From positions 1-26,731 of the forward strand of contig JACTML010000015.1 in NCBI GenBank assembly GCA_014584635.1: DNA of 26,731 nucleotides. Reading direction: 5' to 3'. Below, piece by piece: positions 26,609-26,731 of this stretch. The stretch's first letter is position 1. Each line of letters begins with the position of its first letter. A program made the translations under genes and the position numbers. Source of the DNA: Nitrosomonas eutropha. GTDB taxonomy: Bacteria; Pseudomonadota; Gammaproteobacteria; Burkholderiales; Nitrosomonadaceae. Under the pieces are notes generated by a model. It did no database searches. It worked only from the letters and a program-made list of their open reading frames with translations, and was not told where the DNA came from.

Positions 26609-26731
26609 TCAACCTTGGCTTGGTTTATTCTCTCCGTAGCGGTGTTTGAGGTATTCAATTACAGCCGGGGTAATCGACAAAATAATGATCGCGGCGATGA
26701 CCAGTTTGAAATTCTTTTGTATGAGAGGAAG
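26609..26731 (-). CDS. DedA-family membrane protein, C-terminal fragment
   Basis: The minus strand is open from the right edge to TGA at 26611-26609, giving the last 40 residues of a protein. They begin LPLIQKNFKLVIAAIIILSI, continue TPAVIEYLKHRY and end in a short polar tail. A basic/aromatic lead-in, a hydrophobic helix and then PxVIEYL(K/R)xR is typical of the end of DedA (VTT/SNARE-associated) proteins, which in bacteria include undecaprenyl-phosphate and phospholipid flippases. The gene converges on hpnN with 38 bases between stops and no obvious terminator. The family call rests on a short stretch. Confidence 0.65.
   Translation of the reverse strand, partial: LPLIQKNFKLVIAAIIILSITPAVIEYLKHRYGENKPSQG

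Overview
The window looks like a core chromosomal segment of a Gram-negative betaproteobacterium. The protein sequences and gene order most resemble Nitrosomonas-type ammonia oxidisers (Nitrosomonadales). That placement rests on recall of family sequences and synteny (gpmA-envC-ctp; tpiA-secG-tRNA-Leu-nuoA-N; a hopanoid-type RND transporter), not on a database search. No insertion sequence, phage gene, CRISPR array or toxin/defence gene is visible. Apart from two genes cut by the window edges, every gene appears intact, and no intergenic stretch exceeds about 210 bases.

Left arm, minus strand (1-3106): phosphoglycerate mutase gpmA, an EnvC-type murein hydrolase activator joined to it by a TGATG overlap, and a C-terminal processing peptidase (S41/PDZ) cut by the left edge. 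This reads as a gpmA-envC-ctp transcription unit that joins glycolysis to cell-wall and periplasmic maintenance.

Centre, plus strand (3304-19346): tpiA, secG and tRNA-Leu(GAG), followed directly by a complete 14-gene NADH:quinone oxidoreductase (complex I) cluster, nuoA to nuoN. nuoC and nuoD are separate genes. The Fe-S ligands of NuoB, E, F, G and I and the key charged residues of NuoA, K, L, M and N are all present. NuoG lacks the N7 cluster found in some bacteria. In a lithoautotroph this enzyme would be expected to run largely in reverse, with the proton-motive force driving NADH formation; that part is inference. Two tiny ORFs fit the nuoC-nuoD and nuoF-nuoG gaps exactly and may couple translation.

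Right arm (19380-26731): a secreted quinoprotein-type sugar/sorbosone dehydrogenase homologue on the minus strand is divergent from htpG (Hsp90). The htpG promoter carries a perfect sigma-32-like CTTGAAA element and a 13-bp inverted repeat. Next come an exported PD40/TolB-like beta-propeller protein with its own good sigma-70 promoter and a strong terminator, then an HpnN-like RND transporter (hopanoid trafficking). The last feature is the C-terminal end of a DedA-family membrane protein on the minus strand, cut by the right edge.

I did not find a clearly new system. The items most worth a second look are the bridging micro-ORFs in the nuo operon, the htpG/dehydrogenase divergent control region, and the uncharacterised secreted propeller proteins.
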